Assembly (NCBI GenBank): GCA_047605865.1
Contig: JASGFC010000004.1
Coordinates: 1-64,000, forward strand
DNA from: JASGDC01 sp047605865
Lineage (GTDB): Bacteria; Actinomycetota; Actinomycetes; Actinomycetales; Micrococcaceae
DNA: 64,000 nt
Direction: 5' to 3'
The first letter of the stretch is position 1; every line of letters starts with the position of its first letter. The position numbers and the translations under genes were made by a program. The notes under the pieces were generated by a model. It was not told where the DNA came from, searched no databases, and saw only the letters and a list, made by a program, of their open reading frames with translations. This document shows positions 33,244 to 42,465 of this stretch, piece after piece.

Positions 33244-35305
33244 ACCGGAACGCAAAGTTCCAAGCCTTGCGCAAAATATTAAACGTATTGTTGCTCCCTT
33301 TGAAGTCAAGAGTGACTTTGAGCCTGCAGGTGATCAACCACAGGCTATAAAAGAACTAACTCATCGCATTAATGCAGGAGAAAAAGATGTAGTGCTTCTC
33401 GGTGCAACTGGTACTGGTAAATCTGCAACTGCGGCATGGCTCATTGAAAAGTTACAGCGTCCAACTTTAGTCATGGTGCAGAATAAAACATTGGCTGCAC
33501 AACTAGCAAATGAGCTTAAAGATTTGCTTCCTGATAATGCTGTTGAATATTTTGTGTCTTATTATGATTACTATCAACCTGAAGCTTATGTGCCACAGAC
33601 CGATACTTTCATTGAAAAAGATTCCTCTATTAACGAAGAAGTAGAAAGGCTTCGCCACTCAGCAACAAATTCTCTTCTTACCAGACGTGATGTTGTTGTA
33701 GTTTCTACTGTTTCGTGTATTTATGGTTTGGGTACACCTGAAGAATACGTCAATAATATGGTGACCCTTAAACAAGGCGAGGAAATCGATAGAGATGAAC
33801 TGCTCAGAAAATTTATTGCGATGCAGTACACACGCAATGATATTGATTTCCATCGTGGCACTTTTAGAGTTCGTGGCGATACTGTTGAAATTATCCCTAT
33901 GTATGAAGAGCATGCCGTTCGTATTGAATTCTTTGGTGATGAGATAGATCGTATTTACACTCTTGACCCCCTCACAGGTGAAGTAATTCGCGAAGAAACA
34001 GAAATGTATATTTTCCCAGCATCGCACTATGTTGCTGGACAAGATCGTATGAGCGCAGCAATAGAAAGAATTCAGAAAGAATTAGAAGAGCGTGTTCAAG
34101 AGCTAGAAAGCCAGAATAAGTTGGTAGAAGCTCAGCGTTTAAAGATGCGTACTGCCTTTGATCTTGAAAATATGCAGAATATGGGATTCACTAATGGAAT
34201 TGAGAACTATTCTCGTCATATTGATGGACGTGAAAAAGGAAGTGCTCCTCATTGTTTACTTGATTATTTCCCTGATGATTTTCTGCTGATTATTGATGAG
34301 TCTCACGTGACTGTTCCACAAATTGGAGCCATGTATTTAGGGGATATGTCACGTAAAAGAACCCTTGTTGAACATGGTTTCCGACTACCTTCAGCCATGG
34401 ATAACCGCCCTTTGAAATGGGAAGAGTTCTTAGAACGTATTGGTCAAACAGTGTATCTTTCTGCAACTCCAGGCAACTATGAGCTTGAAAAATCAGATGG
34501 GTATGTGGAACAAATTATTAGACCAACTGGTTTAGTTGATCCTAAGATTGTAGTCAAAGCTAGTAAGGGTCAAATTGATGATCTTTACGATGAAATCATG
34601 CTCAGAGCTGAAAAAAATGAGCGCGTATTGGTTACTACTCTTACTAAGCGAATGGCAGAAGATTTGACCAATTACCTAACTGAACGTGGTGTTAAGGTTG
34701 CTTATTTGCACTCCGATGTTGATACTCTCAAACGTGTTGAACTCTTAACAGCGCTTCGTTCTGGTGTGTATGATGTTCTCGTTGGTATTAACCTCTTACG
34801 TGAAGGTTTAGACCTCCCAGAAGTTTCACTCGTGAGTATTCTTGATGCTGATAAAGAAGGATTCTTGCGCTCTACTACTTCTTTAATTCAGACTATTGGC
34901 CGTGCTGCACGTAATGTCAGTGGTGAAGTTCATATGTATGCTGACACTATTACCAAATCAATGAAAAAAGCTATTGATGAAACAAATAGACGTCGTGAAA
35001 AACAAATTGCTTATAATACCGAACACGGTATTGACCCACAGCCACTACGAAAGAAAATCGCAGATATTACAGATTCGCTCATCAAAGAAGATGCAGATAC
35101 CCAGAAACTTTTGGAAGAGCCTTTGCCGCAACGAAAGAGTCGAAGTGGGGTAGACCCCGTACAAGATTTGACCGAGGAAATTGCAGAAATGACGGAATCC
35201 ATGAAAACTGCAGCTAGCGAATTACAGTTTGAGGTAGCAGCTCGCTATCGTGATGAGCTTGTTGAATTGAAAAGAGAACTGAGATTGATTAAGGAAAATC
35301 AATAA
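33221..35305 (+). CDS. uvrB: UvrABC excinuclease subunit B
   Basis: A 694-residue damage-verification helicase of nucleotide excision repair. Walker A is G-A-T-G-T-G-K-S-A-T, the beta-hairpin that clamps DNA includes Y-Y-D-Y-Y-Q-P-E-A-Y, helicase motifs D-E-S-H and S-A-T-P-G are present, and the C-terminal UVR motif (about 655-690) binds UvrC. It overlaps coaE by 23 bases. I see no SOS box before coaE or uvrB. uvrA and uvrC lie 13 kb downstream. Confidence 0.97.
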   Translation: MTQKKIVKPERKVPSLAQNIKRIVAPFEVKSDFEPAGDQPQAIKELTHRINAGEKDVVLLGATGTGKSATAAWLIEKLQRPTLVMVQNKTLAAQLANELKDLLPDNAVEYFVSYYDYYQPEAYVPQTDTFIEKDSSINEEVERLRHSATNSLLTRRDVVVVSTVSCIYGLGTPEEYVNNMVTLKQGEEIDRDELLRKFIAMQYTRNDIDFHRGTFRVRGDTVEIIPMYEEHAVRIEFFGDEIDRIYTLDPLTGEVIREETEMYIFPASHYVAGQDRMSAAIERIQKELEERVQELESQNKLVEAQRLKMRTAFDLENMQNMGFTNGIENYSRHIDGREKGSAPHCLLDYFPDDFLLIIDESHVTVPQIGAMYLGDMSRKRTLVEHGFRLPSAMDNRPLKWEEFLERIGQTVYLSATPGNYELEKSDGYVEQIIRPTGLVDPKIVVKASKGQIDDLYDEIMLRAEKNERVLVTTLTKRMAEDLTNYLTERGVKVAYLHSDVDTLKRVELLTALRSGVYDVLVGINLLREGLDLPEVSLVSILDADKEGFLRSTTSLIQTIGRAARNVSGEVHMYADTITKSMKKAIDETNRRREKQIAYNTEHGIDPQPLRKKIADITDSLIKEDADTQKLLEEPLPQRKSRSGVDPVQDLTEEIAEMTESMKTAASELQFEVAARYRDELVELKRELRLIKENQ

Positions 35306-35343
35306 AGACAAGAGATTTTTCAGAATTTTTTGAGCTAAGTCAG

Positions 35344-35349
35344 TATAAT
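35344..35349 (+). promoter_or_regulatory. -10 element of the small membrane protein gene
   Basis: A perfect TATAAT lies 25 bases before the ATG at 35375, followed by an AAAGGTGGGGAG ribosome-binding region. The -35 is not clear. Confidence 0.5.
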
Positions 35350-35374
35350 AAAGTGTAAAGGTGGGGAGAAAACA

Positions 35375-35614
35375 ATGTTAGTACTTGCTATCGTAGCTGT
35401 TGCATTATCTGGATTAGGTATTGTCATGATGATTACTGAAGGTGATGGTCTTGATGATAGAAAATCAGAACTTCTGAATCCTGATGCACATCTGATGTTA
35501 GAAGAAGTTCCTACTGTTGCACCTGGTCAACTTTCTGAAATTGATAGAGCACGGATTGAAGAAACAATTGCTTCACGAAAAAATTTGCAGCAAAACAATA
35601 ATTTCTTAGACTGA
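35375..35614 (+). CDS. Small single-pass membrane protein of unknown function
   Basis: A 79-residue protein: one hydrophobic segment at residues 2-21 at the very N-terminus, then an acidic hydrophilic part with P-T-V-A-P-G-Q-L-S-E-I-D-R-A-R. The strong ribosome-binding site (GGTGGGGAG) and perfect -10 favour a real, expressed gene. It stands between uvrB and terC. I do not recognise the family. Confidence 0.8.
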   Translation: MLVLAIVAVALSGLGIVMMITEGDGLDDRKSELLNPDAHLMLEEVPTVAPGQLSEIDRARIEETIASRKNLQQNNNFLD

Positions 35615-35652
35615 GATGTCAACCGAACATTCTTTTTAAGGGATGCTTAGCT

Positions 35653-35658
35653 TATAAT
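35653..35658 (+). promoter_or_regulatory. -10 element of terC (leaderless)
   Basis: TATAAT ends 9 bases before the terC ATG at 35668. There is no Shine-Dalgarno and no room for the yybP-ykoY manganese riboswitch that precedes some terC genes elsewhere. Confidence 0.55.
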
Positions 35659-35667
35659 GGAAAAGCT

Positions 35668-36666
35668 ATGACTCATCCTATTACTGATACCTTATGGTAT
35701 CTTACTATTGTTCTGATCCTTGGCCTCTTAGCATTCGATTATTTCTTTCACGTGCGTAAAGCACATGAACCAGAGTTAAAAGAAGCTGCACTCTGGTCTG
35801 GAATTTATGTTGCTATCGCAATCGCATTTGGTCTGTGGTTCTATTGGTATGCCGGTAGTAAAGCTGGCATGGAATACTTTGCTGGTTACATTACGGAAAA
35901 AGCATTGTCTATAGATAATCTTTTTGTCTTCTTAGTCATTATGTCCAGTTTTAAAGTCCCTCGAAAATACCAACAGAAGGTCCTACTTTTTGGTATTACC
36001 TTTGCTTTAATTGCAAGAACAATTTTTATTTTGTTAGGGTCAGCTTTACTTGAGCACTTTACTTGGATGTTCTACATTTTTGGTTTCATTTTGGTCTGGA
36101 CTGCCTTTTCTTTAATAAATGATAGTGGCGAAGATCACGGTGAAGATGAAGCCAATAATATTATGGTCCGAACTGCGAAAAAAATCTTTAATACTTCAGA
36201 TAAATATGATGGTGATAAACTTTTCACCACTATTGATGCTAAACGCACGATGACTCCAATGCTCTTGGTCATGATTGCTATTGGTGGCTCGGATTTACTC
36301 TTTGCTTTAGATTCAATACCTGCAATTTTTGGACTAACAACAAGTGCATATATTGTTTTTGTGGCAAATGCTTTCTCACTGATGGGGCTACGTCAACTTT
36401 TCTTCCTCATTGATGGTTTACTAGATCGCCTGATTTATCTTTCTTGGGGACTAGCAATTATTCTTGGCGGCATTGGTTTGAAATTATTGCTTCATGCGTT
36501 GCATGAAAATGATCTACCTTTCATTAACGGTGGTCAAAAAATAACAACAGTTCCAGAAATTACAACAGGGATGTCATTGAGCTTTATCTGTATTGTTTTG
36601 GTGGTTACAGTTGTAGCAAGTTTGATGAGTACAGACGGACGTCAGAAGCTCAAAGGGAAGTCATAA
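35668..36666 (+). CDS. TerC/Alx-family membrane protein (metal homeostasis)
   Basis: A 332-residue protein with about nine membrane segments. The diagnostic acidic membrane motifs are E-K-A-L-S-I-D-N-L-F-V-F and G-G-S-D-L-L-F-A-L-D-S-I-P-A-I-F-G, together with G-L-R-Q-L-F-F-L. TerC/Alx proteins have been linked to Mn2+ export, including metal loading of exported enzymes, and to tellurite resistance. A loop of about 45 hydrophilic residues (about 155-195) separates the halves. It appears to be transcribed alone. Confidence 0.93.
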   Translation: MTHPITDTLWYLTIVLILGLLAFDYFFHVRKAHEPELKEAALWSGIYVAIAIAFGLWFYWYAGSKAGMEYFAGYITEKALSIDNLFVFLVIMSSFKVPRKYQQKVLLFGITFALIARTIFILLGSALLEHFTWMFYIFGFILVWTAFSLINDSGEDHGEDEANNIMVRTAKKIFNTSDKYDGDKLFTTIDAKRTMTPMLLVMIAIGGSDLLFALDSIPAIFGLTTSAYIVFVANAFSLMGLRQLFFLIDGLLDRLIYLSWGLAIILGGIGLKLLLHALHENDLPFINGGQKITTVPEITTGMSLSFICIVLVVTVVASLMSTDGRQKLKGKS

Positions 36667-36694
36667 TTTTCAGTCTTTTTTCAGTTAGTCATGT

Positions 36695-36700
36695 CATAAT
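36695..36700 (+). promoter_or_regulatory. -10 element of the GTPase gene pair (leaderless)
   Basis: CATAAT ends 6 bases before the GTG at 36707, with only TTTCTT between and no ribosome-binding site. Confidence 0.45.
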
Positions 36701-36706
36701 TTTCTT

Positions 36707-38899
36707 GTGAGTGAGACAACTTTTGGACCTGAGACAGCAGAGTATTTACAACAATTGCGTAATGCCCTGCAAGCTATTCATCTTCCCTATAATGTAGCTT
36801 CAGCACCTGCTGCCAGACAAAAACAAGATGAACTAGTTAAACAACTTGATGATTACGTCATTCCACGTGTACAACGTCTCAACGCACCTTTATTAGTTGT
36901 TGTTGGTGGTTCAACAGGTGCAGGTAAATCAACACTTGTCAATGGTTTAGTTGGAAAGCCAGTCACTCGAGCTGGTGCAATTCGTCCAACTACCAGGCAG
37001 CCAATTCTTTTACATAACCCTGCAGATGAAGAATGGTTTTCAAATACTCGTATTCTGCCAGGTCTTGCTAGAATAAGGGGTTCAGTTGTTCAAAATGCGC
37101 CAGCACTCAGATCATCTGAAGCAGGTGAAACTCCTGACGCTTCAAAAATTCATTCTCTTGTACTTGTAGCAGACCCAGCTATTCCTCAAGGTTTAGCAAT
37201 TCTTGATGCCCCTGATGTTGATTCAGTAGCAGATGAAAACCGTATTCTAGCAAAGCAACTTTTAGCCGCCGCAGATCTTTGGCTTTTTGTTACCACTGCT
37301 AACCGTTACGCAGATGCTGTTCCTTGGGAGATTTTGCAACAAGCAGCAGAGCGCAACACCACTGTTGCTGTAGTTTTAGACCGAATTCAGCCCAATGCCA
37401 TTAATGAAATCAGCGCAGATTTGGCTTCACACTTAGTGCGTAGAGGACTTGCTGATGCGCAACTTTTTGTAGTTGAAGAATACCCACTTGATGCTCAAGG
37501 AATGTTGCCACCACAGAGTATTGCTCCTATTCGTGGCTGGCTTGTTAACTTAGCTGGAGATACAGAAGCTAAGACTGCCGTCATGCGTAGAACACTTGAT
37601 GGTGCAATTGCTTCGTTGCTTAAAGGTATTCCACAAATTGATCAAGCTGCAAAAGACCAAATTCTCAAAGACGATGAACTACGTCATGTTGTTGTCCGTT
37701 ATTACGATGAAGCCATAAAAAATATTATCGAATCTACACACGATGGAATGTTATTGCGTGGTGAATTACTGAGTCGTTGGCAGGATTTCGTTGGTACTGG
37801 TGATTTTTTCCGTGAATTTGAACAAAAACTATCCTTTTTTCGTGATAAAGTCACATCTTTCATTACTGGAAAGCAACCACCTACAAAGAATGTTGAAGTA
37901 GCTTTAGAAAGCGGACTTTTAACTGTCATGCTTTCTGAAGCTGATAAAGCAGCACAAAATGTTTCACATAACTGGAATATGGACCCAGCAGGACGTGAAC
38001 TTTTAGGCGGTCGTGATTTAACGCGTGCCAGTGATGGTTTTAAACAGCGAGCCGAAGCAGAAATTCGTGATTGGCAACAAAGTCTACTTGATCTTGTCAT
38101 GAGCGAAGGCGAAGATAAACGCCAAAAGGCTCGCATGATGTCATTTGGTGTCAATGGTGTTGCAACAGCGTTAATGATAGTAGTCTTTGCTTCAACTGCT
38201 GGCTTATCTGGTGCTGAAGTTGTTATTGCTGGTGGTGGTGCTGCAGTTGGTCAGAAAATTCTAGAATCTGTCTTCGGTGAAGAAGCTGTTCGTAGACTTG
38301 CTAGTAAAGCTCGCAAAGATCTTTCTCAGCGCTGTGTGAAACTTATGCATGGTGAAGCAACTCGCTTTACTAACCTTTTAGATCAAGAAGATATCAATGA
38401 GGAAGCACCAGAACAATTAGAAAGAGCAAGTTCAGCATTAGGTAGTGTCGTTGGTATCTCGCCAGGGGATGAAATCAATCAAGAAGCTCCAGCACATAAC
38501 ATTCATGCTTTAAAAACAGTAGAGCAGGTACCTAATGCTTTAGAGCAGATTCAAGGTACTGTACCAAACAAACCGTCTGCAAAACCGATTCAACAGCCTG
38601 GTAAAACAAAACCTCGAGAAGTTAGAAGAGTACAGGCAGCAACAGCTCCAGTTCAAACGCAGCAGGTGAACCATGTACCGCATGCTCATGGAACTTCTTC
38701 AACTCCAGCACGAAGGTTAGCTCCTAAACCACAACAAACTGCACAAGAACAGAGTGTACAAGAGCTTGCTCCTACTCGTATTTCTGGAACTACATACGCA
38801 ACACCTGTCAAACGGCAAAAAGCTCAACCACTTGAACAACCGCTATACAAGGAAGATCAAACAATGCTAGAAACTGAGGTGCAAGATGGCCAGGAGTAG
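36707..38899 (+). CDS. Dynamin-like membrane GTPase, first of a pair
   Basis: A 730-residue protein. G1 is G-G-S-T-G-A-G-K-S-T (residues 67-76), G2 lies near R-P-T-T-R-Q-P and G3 is L-D-A-P-D-V-D-S. The G4 site is degenerate (L-D-R-I-Q). A helical region follows, then a hydrophobic hairpin (about 480-520) suited to membrane insertion, and a Gln/Pro-rich disordered C-terminal tail (from about 560). This layout and the adjacent partner recall two-gene bacterial dynamin-like systems (DynA/DynB, IniA/IniC), which act in membrane remodelling or envelope stress. GTG start, probably leaderless. Overlaps the second gene by 14 bases. Confidence 0.8.
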   Translation: MSETTFGPETAEYLQQLRNALQAIHLPYNVASAPAARQKQDELVKQLDDYVIPRVQRLNAPLLVVVGGSTGAGKSTLVNGLVGKPVTRAGAIRPTTRQPILLHNPADEEWFSNTRILPGLARIRGSVVQNAPALRSSEAGETPDASKIHSLVLVADPAIPQGLAILDAPDVDSVADENRILAKQLLAAADLWLFVTTANRYADAVPWEILQQAAERNTTVAVVLDRIQPNAINEISADLASHLVRRGLADAQLFVVEEYPLDAQGMLPPQSIAPIRGWLVNLAGDTEAKTAVMRRTLDGAIASLLKGIPQIDQAAKDQILKDDELRHVVVRYYDEAIKNIIESTHDGMLLRGELLSRWQDFVGTGDFFREFEQKLSFFRDKVTSFITGKQPPTKNVEVALESGLLTVMLSEADKAAQNVSHNWNMDPAGRELLGGRDLTRASDGFKQRAEAEIRDWQQSLLDLVMSEGEDKRQKARMMSFGVNGVATALMIVVFASTAGLSGAEVVIAGGGAAVGQKILESVFGEEAVRRLASKARKDLSQRCVKLMHGEATRFTNLLDQEDINEEAPEQLERASSALGSVVGISPGDEINQEAPAHNIHALKTVEQVPNALEQIQGTVPNKPSAKPIQQPGKTKPREVRRVQAATAPVQTQQVNHVPHAHGTSSTPARRLAPKPQQTAQEQSVQELAPTRISGTTYATPVKRQKAQPLEQPLYKEDQTMLETEVQDGQE

Positions 38900-40475
38900 T
38901 GTTTCTTATGCAGAACGTTTTGAAGCTTTAGAAAAAGCTACTGATCTTGCACAGGGCAGACTGCCAGATGCTTTAATTAATGAGAGTAGATCATTGATTC
39001 AACGTTCAAGTGAACGTCGTCAATATTCAGCAGACCACACTGTTGTGGCTTTTATCGGTGCTACTGGCTCAGGTAAATCTTCTCTACTTAACGCTATTGC
39101 TGGTCAAAAGATTGCTCGTTCAGCTCATACCCGTCCAACCACATCAGAACCATTGGCTATCATGTGGGACTCTGCTGGAAGTGAGAGTCTTTTGAATTGG
39201 TTAGGTGTTAAAGAGCGTCATGAGATGCCACCAGATCCACAAATGAGTGGTTTGATTTTACTTGACCTGCCAGACTTTGACTCTACTAGTGAATACAATA
39301 GGCAGGTAGTAGATAAACTTGTTGGCATGGTTGATGTTTTGGTGTGGGTTATGGATCCACAAAAATATGCAGATGCAGCCATTCACCAGAACTATATCCA
39401 ACCTTGGGCAAATGAGGATGCTGTTACTATTGCAGTCCTTAACCAGGTTGATAAAATCCGTCCAGAAGAACGCCAAGGCGTTATTGAATCTGTTGAACAT
39501 GTAATGCGTCTGGACGGGCTCAAAGATGTTCATGTTCTTCCAGTTTCTGCTTATACCGGTGAAGGTATTGCTCAACTAAAACATGAATTCTCCATGATTG
39601 CACAGGCTCATAAAGGTGCTGTTGAACGGTGGAATCTTGATGCTCGCACAATGTCACAAAAGCTACAAAGAGCTTCTGGAAATAGTAAAAAAGTTAATAT
39701 CAACGATAAAGCTCGTGCAAGACTAGCTGCAAACCTTGCACAAAGTGCTGGTATTGAAGGTATTACAGGCGCTGTCCGACGCAGCTATGAACGTGGCTCT
39801 AGTTTGAAAACTGGCTGGCCAGTTACGCGATGGGTACAAAAGATGCGACCTGACCCTTTGAAAGCATTGGGTCTTGAAAAGCCAACCGTTTCACCGGAAT
39901 TAGTGAGATCTTCTGCAGTTATGACACCAGTTCAGAAAGCTAATGCGCATAACGCTATTAGAAATTTTGTGGATGAGAGTGCACAAGGCGCTAGTGAACC
40001 ATGGCGTAATTCTATTCGCCGTGCTGGTACAGTTGATGAACGTCAACTGACAGATGCTCTGGATCAAGCTATCGTAAGAACTCAAATTTCTCGAGAAAAA
40101 GACCCTAAATGGTGGTCATTTATCAATGTACTTCAATATTTTGCTCTTGCAGTAACCTTCGTTGGTCTCGTATGGCTTGTTGCCATTACTGCTGTTAATT
40201 TCTTTGGTCTTAGTGAACTTTTAGTACCTAAGATTGAGAATGTTCCAATACCAACCATTGTATTTTTTGGCGGTATTATTTTAAGTTTGATTTTAGCTCT
40301 TTTTAGCCGGATTGCTGCTGCATCTGGTGCAAAAAGGCAAGCTGCTAAAGTCCGTAAACGGTTTGAAAAATCTATTCAAGATGCTACTCAAAGCACGGTC
40401 ATCACTCCAATTCAACATGAGATTGACCGTTTCCATCAATTTGGATATAGTGCTGATATAGCATCAAGTAAATAG
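38886..40475 (+). CDS. Dynamin-like membrane GTPase, second of a pair
   Basis: A 529-residue protein with G1 G-A-T-G-S-G-K-S-S (residues 58-66), G2 near R-P-T-T-S-E-P, G3 L-D-L-P-D-F-D-S and G4 N-Q-V-D, so its nucleotide-binding set is more complete than its partner's. After a helical middle part there are two membrane segments (about 415-440 and 455-475) and a basic C-terminus. The 14-base overlap with the first GTPase indicates that the two proteins work together, perhaps as a heteromer on the cytoplasmic membrane. The family is often annotated as YfjP-like or ribosome-binding GTPase, and no specific function is shown. Confidence 0.82.
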   Translation: MARSSVSYAERFEALEKATDLAQGRLPDALINESRSLIQRSSERRQYSADHTVVAFIGATGSGKSSLLNAIAGQKIARSAHTRPTTSEPLAIMWDSAGSESLLNWLGVKERHEMPPDPQMSGLILLDLPDFDSTSEYNRQVVDKLVGMVDVLVWVMDPQKYADAAIHQNYIQPWANEDAVTIAVLNQVDKIRPEERQGVIESVEHVMRLDGLKDVHVLPVSAYTGEGIAQLKHEFSMIAQAHKGAVERWNLDARTMSQKLQRASGNSKKVNINDKARARLAANLAQSAGIEGITGAVRRSYERGSSLKTGWPVTRWVQKMRPDPLKALGLEKPTVSPELVRSSAVMTPVQKANAHNAIRNFVDESAQGASEPWRNSIRRAGTVDERQLTDALDQAIVRTQISREKDPKWWSFINVLQYFALAVTFVGLVWLVAITAVNFFGLSELLVPKIENVPIPTIVFFGGIILSLILALFSRIAAASGAKRQAAKVRKRFEKSIQDATQSTVITPIQHEIDRFHQFGYSADIASSK

Positions 40476-40479
40476 ATTT

Positions 40480-42432
40480 ATGGAACAACAGATTACCCCA
40501 ATGAAATCGGCTACTCGTAGCCAAAAACGAATTCTTGGCCTTGATGGCCTTCGCGCAATTGCGGTACTTTCTGTTGTCTTTTATCACTTTAATAGCTCAT
40601 TCCCAAAAGGTGGCTATATAGGTGTTGACATTTTCTTTGTTATCAGTGGTTTCCTTATTACAACGCTTTTAGTTAATGAGTACTATAAATATGGCAGAAT
40701 TAACTTCAAAGCATTTTGGATTCGCCGTGCTCGCAGGCTTTTACCTGCGCTGTTCACGGTAATCTTGATTTCTGTTTTCTTTGCTCTTATTTCTTTCTTT
40801 TTCTTTAGAGGTCATGATTTACTCATTGGTATTGGCAGGCAGACGCTCGGTGCTCTAACATTTAGCAACAACTGGCTTGAAATTTATAAAGGAACCAGCT
40901 ATTTCAATAATGATTCCCCGCTACTATTTGTTAACTTTTGGTCTTTAGCTGTTGAAGAACAATTCTACTTAGTTTGGCCTTTTGTAGTACTTATTATTCT
41001 GAGCAAAACTGTCACTGCACAATATAATGCTCAAAAAAGAGCAGCAATAGCGGCAGTATTAGGAATTATTTCTGCGGTACTCATGGCAGTCATTTATGTT
41101 CCTGGAGGAGATCCAACAAGGGTATATTACGGAACTGACACTCATATTTTTGGATTGATGTTTGGGGCTTGTTTAGCGTTTATTCATACCAATCCTTGGT
41201 ATGAAGTCCGTAGAGCTTCACCGCTGACCCATTCGTGGTATCGCAGGATTAGGGTACTCTTAGCTATTGGCTGCTTTGTTGTTTTGTTCTACTATATTTT
41301 CAATTTATCCTCAAAGGAAACGTTTACTTACCGTGGGGGATTAGTTATTGTTTCGCTGCTTTCAGCTGGTATTATTTCTGCACTACCTGGCCCAATGAAC
41401 ATCGTGAGCCTTATTTTAGAATCCAAAGTGCTTAAATGGGTTGGCGAGCGTTCTTATGGAATTTATTTATGGCACTGGCCTATCATCTTAATTCTTGGTT
41501 CTATGCTTCCTGTTGTTTCCCACGATAAATACAATTGGTTACTTTTAATCGTGGCTTTGCCATTGACGCTTTTATTTTCTGCTTTTTCCTATACTTACCT
41601 TGAAACTCCTATTCGTGTTCATGGTTTCAACTGGTTGTGGGATAAAGCTCAAGGTCTCTTTACTAGGAGTAAAGCAAAATTCCTTGGACTTGCGCTCATT
41701 CCAATTGTGCTTCTAGGCAGTTTAGTAACTTCTCTTTATGTAGCTCCAACAAAAACTCAATCTCAAATTCTTATTGAACAGGCTGAAGCGCAGGCGAAGA
41801 AAGCACAAGAGGCTGCTGCTGCAGCAGCACAAGCAGCTGCACAGGCAAAGAACAATAATCTTCAAGAGCAATATGAACAGATAAAAGCTCAGGCGTTAGC
41901 GCAAGGACTTCCAGCACCACCGCCACCTGATGTGCGTCCTGGTGTTCCAACAGGTGATCAAATCTCAGCACTAGGTGATTCTGTGATGTTGGCAAGTAGT
42001 CAAGAACTTATCAGTACTTTCCCTGGAATTGATATCGATGCCTCAGTAGGTAGAGAAGCTGCAGAGGGAGTTTCTGATTTTGAGCAAAAATTGCAAGCTG
42101 GAAGTCTTCGTGCCAATGTAGTTGTTGCTATAGGTACTAATGGTGCTATTACTGCTGATCAACTCAATGAAATTATTTCTGATGCTGGTACTAGACGTGT
42201 AGTTTTAGTACACGCTTATGGTCTTAGAGATTGGATACAAGGAAATAATCAATTGATGGATGCAGCTGCTGCGGCGCACAAAAATGTTGCCGTTGCTAAT
42301 TGGGATGGAGACATCGCTAATCATCTTGACCTACTTGCTGAAGATGGTATCCACCCAGGACCATCAGGAGGTGCTATTTACGCTAAGAGCGTTGCTGATG
42401 CCTTCGTGGAAATTAACAACAAAATGAAGTAG
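40480..42432 (+). CDS. OafA/YrhL-type acyltransferase fused to an SGNH domain
   Basis: A 650-residue two-part enzyme. Residues 1-420 form an acyltransferase-3 membrane domain (R-I-L-G-L-D-G-L-R-A-I-A-V, then F-Y-H-F with the catalytic His, and R-R-A-R-R-L-L-P-A). A linker rich in Ala and Gln (about 428-490, likely helical) leads to an outer SGNH domain with A-L-G-D-S-V-M (nucleophile Ser), A-I-G-T-N-G and D-G-I-H-P-G (catalytic Asp-His). Such fusions O-acetylate peptidoglycan, secondary wall polymers or glycolipids. It starts 5 bases after the GTPase gene and may be co-transcribed with it. Confidence 0.92.
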   Translation: MEQQITPMKSATRSQKRILGLDGLRAIAVLSVVFYHFNSSFPKGGYIGVDIFFVISGFLITTLLVNEYYKYGRINFKAFWIRRARRLLPALFTVILISVFFALISFFFFRGHDLLIGIGRQTLGALTFSNNWLEIYKGTSYFNNDSPLLFVNFWSLAVEEQFYLVWPFVVLIILSKTVTAQYNAQKRAAIAAVLGIISAVLMAVIYVPGGDPTRVYYGTDTHIFGLMFGACLAFIHTNPWYEVRRASPLTHSWYRRIRVLLAIGCFVVLFYYIFNLSSKETFTYRGGLVIVSLLSAGIISALPGPMNIVSLILESKVLKWVGERSYGIYLWHWPIILILGSMLPVVSHDKYNWLLLIVALPLTLLFSAFSYTYLETPIRVHGFNWLWDKAQGLFTRSKAKFLGLALIPIVLLGSLVTSLYVAPTKTQSQILIEQAEAQAKKAQEAAAAAAQAAAQAKNNNLQEQYEQIKAQALAQGLPAPPPPDVRPGVPTGDQISALGDSVMLASSQELISTFPGIDIDASVGREAAEGVSDFEQKLQAGSLRANVVVAIGTNGAITADQLNEIISDAGTRRVVLVHAYGLRDWIQGNNQLMDAAAAAHKNVAVANWDGDIANHLDLLAEDGIHPGPSGGAIYAKSVADAFVEINNKMK

Positions 42433-42453
42433 AACTTTAATGCTTGCCTAAGC

Positions 42454-42459
42454 TACACT
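42454..42459 (+). promoter_or_regulatory. -10 element of the ABC exporter operon (leaderless)
   Basis: TACACT ends 6 bases before the GTG at 42466 and no ribosome-binding site is seen. Confidence 0.45.
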
Positions 42460-42465
42460 AAGAGT

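Noticed and set aside
32885..33309. Antisense frames across coaE and the start of uvrB.
   Set aside because: Both sense genes are clear and overlap each other. The antisense frames are Ile/Phe/Cys-rich artefacts of AT-rich sequence.
35615..35667. A yybP-ykoY-type manganese riboswitch before terC.
   Set aside because: The gap is only 53 bases and the -10 lies 9 bases before the start codon, so no leader exists to hold one.
37702..38154. A 150-codon open frame antisense to the first dynamin-like GTPase.
   Set aside because: The GTPase frame is continuous and conserved in type. The antisense product has no recognisable feature.
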